Source: an uncultured Lachnospiraceae bacterium (lineage in GTDB: Bacteria > Bacillota > Clostridia > Lachnospirales > Lachnospiraceae). From it: a stretch of 64,000 nt of DNA. Both the position numbers and the translations under genes were made by a program. Location of the stretch: assembly GCA_947644545.1 (NCBI GenBank), contig CANRZW010000014.1:21664-85663 (forward strand), given 5' to 3'. Under the pieces are notes generated by a model that saw only the letters and a list, made by a program, of their open reading frames with translations, was not told where the DNA came from and did not search any database. Shown here piece by piece: positions 63,165 to 64,000 of this stretch (within the stretch, counting starts at the first letter, position 1; every line of letters begins with the position of its first letter).

Positions 63165-64000
63165 TCATAGTATCATTTCCACAATATCCCTGACTGTGCT
63201 CCAGTCTGCACCATCACAAGGCAAAACACGATACCAATAAGCCATCATACAGATCAAGTTCCACAAAATACAGATACCGCAATATACATACACTACTCTG
63301 GATATAAATATATATTTATATCCTCTCGTTTCCTGCTCTTTCCATTTCTCCAGTCTGTCCAACAAAGATCCTATAAAAATTGCAAACAGGCACATAAAAT
63401 CAACTACCACACGCTGAGCAAATGAACCTCCGTAATACCAGGACCACCAAGCACTGGATACATACACAATCAAAGCCAGAAAAACCACCAGACCAGTATA
63501 AAGTTTTCCTTTCACCTGAAATGCCACCACTATGCCTACCAGAGCAAGAAATAACACCGGATTCCAGAAAAATAATCCCTTCCGTACACTGAACAGAAAA
63601 TTTCCCAGCTGTGGAGACAACCAGTAAAACGGCTCATCTCCATAGGAATATAATAACCACTGTCCTGTAGCTGTATGCCAGTAAAGCAGCTGTGGTATAA
63701 TTGTCATACATCCTGTCAGTACAATCGGAACCACACGTATCGGCTTCAGGATCTTCGCCATCCGCTCCTTTAAAGTTTTCCATCCTTTAACTCCGTACAA
63801 TACATACGTTAGCACAAATAAAATGTTTGTATTTCGACACATAAATATCATTCCTGCCAGAAATCCAAACACACAAGTATTCCACAGTTTGTTTTTTCCT
63901 TCTGCATCCCTCTCCTCATACCAACACAGATAATAAAGAAACATATTAAATAAAAGTTTCCCAATCTGTCGGACTATAGAAGCCCGACAGATTGATTCGC
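63165..64000 (-). CDS. GT-C-like membrane protein (5' end beyond window)
   Basis: The frame stays open to the window edge, so about 278 C-terminal residues are seen. The visible part holds several membrane helices. The segments GLFFWNPVLFLALVGIV and SSAWWSWYYGGSFAQRVVVDF are characteristic of the C-terminal half of bacterial GT-C-like mannosyl/glycosyltransferase relatives. An in-frame ATG at 63944 is internal. Specific family and substrate cannot be given from this part. Confidence 0.78.
   Translation of the reverse strand, partial: ESICRASIVRQIGKLLFNMFLYYLCWYEERDAEGKNKLWNTCVFGFLAGMIFMCRNTNILFVLTYVLYGVKGWKTLKERMAKILKPIRVVPIVLTGCMTIIPQLLYWHTATGQWLLYSYGDEPFYWLSPQLGNFLFSVRKGLFFWNPVLFLALVGIVVAFQVKGKLYTGLVVFLALIVYVSSAWWSWYYGGSFAQRVVVDFMCLFAIFIGSLLDRLEKWKEQETRGYKYIFISRVVYVYCGICILWNLICMMAYWYRVLPCDGADWSTVRDIVEMIL
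63962..63994. repeat. Perfect 11-bp inverted repeat within coding sequence
   Basis: CAATCTGTCGG (63962-63972) and CCGACAGATTG (63984-63994) are perfect inverted copies with an 11-base loop, inside the partial membrane protein gene at the window edge. Confidence 0.7.

Noticed and set aside
1..64000. tRNA, rRNA, CRISPR array, insertion sequence or prophage
   Set aside because: I looked through the intergenic spaces and found no cloverleaf with a conserved TPsiC arm, no regular spaced repeats, and no transposase, integrase or phage structural protein.

Overview
The window looks like a chromosomal segment of a Gram-positive anaerobe of the Clostridia, most likely a Lachnospiraceae gut or rumen bacterium. 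The evidence is family content, not a database match: an ECF sigma factor paired with a DUF4179 protein, a BspA-type leucine-rich-repeat protein, a GH73 protein with acidic SVSxN linkers, TrkA/TrkH potassium uptake, AAGGAG-type ribosome binding sites, and intermediate base composition. I saw no rRNA, tRNA, CRISPR array, transposase, integrase or phage structural gene. Both window ends cut through genes.

Left part (1-17.3 kb). A polar amino-acid ABC transporter runs leftward as permease, ATPase and lipoprotein binding protein, the last cut by the window edge. An ECF sigma factor and its probable DUF4179 anti-sigma partner follow, with an RsiV/PdaC-like lipoprotein encoded divergently. Next is a leftward glycosylation operon (DUF4422, GT4, GT2). 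An SPFH (band 7) membrane protein is encoded together with an Arc-type ribbon-helix-helix regulator. The promoter of that pair carries two 8-bp palindromes one helical turn apart. A radical SAM protein, a PAP2 phosphatase, an MFS exporter and the trkA-trkH pair complete this part.

Central part (17.3-49.3 kb). This is a long surface-glycan locus. It holds several polyprenyl-phosphate sugar synthases (GtrB/DPM1-like GT2), a GtrA flippase-like protein, at least six large GT-C-like or otherwise unclassified polytopic membrane proteins, and GT2 and GT8 enzymes. Ugd and a UDP-glucuronate 4-epimerase-like protein should supply UDP-GlcA and UDP-GalA. Two MBOAT O-acyltransferases and two SGNH proteins suggest O-acetylation, and a ChbG/YdjC deacetylase sits directly behind a GtrB-like gene. 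A second sub-operon (46.2-42.0 kb) couples a GT2, an alpha/alpha-toroid-like protein, an Fe-S/F420-dehydrogenase-beta-like protein and GtrA through overlapping stop and start codons. A broken GT-C gene lies just upstream of it. The inferred joint role is lipid-linked sugar synthesis, flipping, transfer to a cell-wall polymer or glycolipid outside the membrane, and acyl or deacetyl tailoring.

Right part (49.3-64 kb). Two giant secreted proteins lie in tandem: a 1619-residue BspA-LRR/Ig-like protein and a 1670-residue GH73 glucosaminidase with Ig-like and repeat domains. They are followed by a two-gene ATPase plus HNH nuclease module that resembles the Septu (PtuA/PtuB) anti-phage defence type. 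The module has its own promoter-like sequence and lies between surface genes. The window ends inside another GT-C-like gene.
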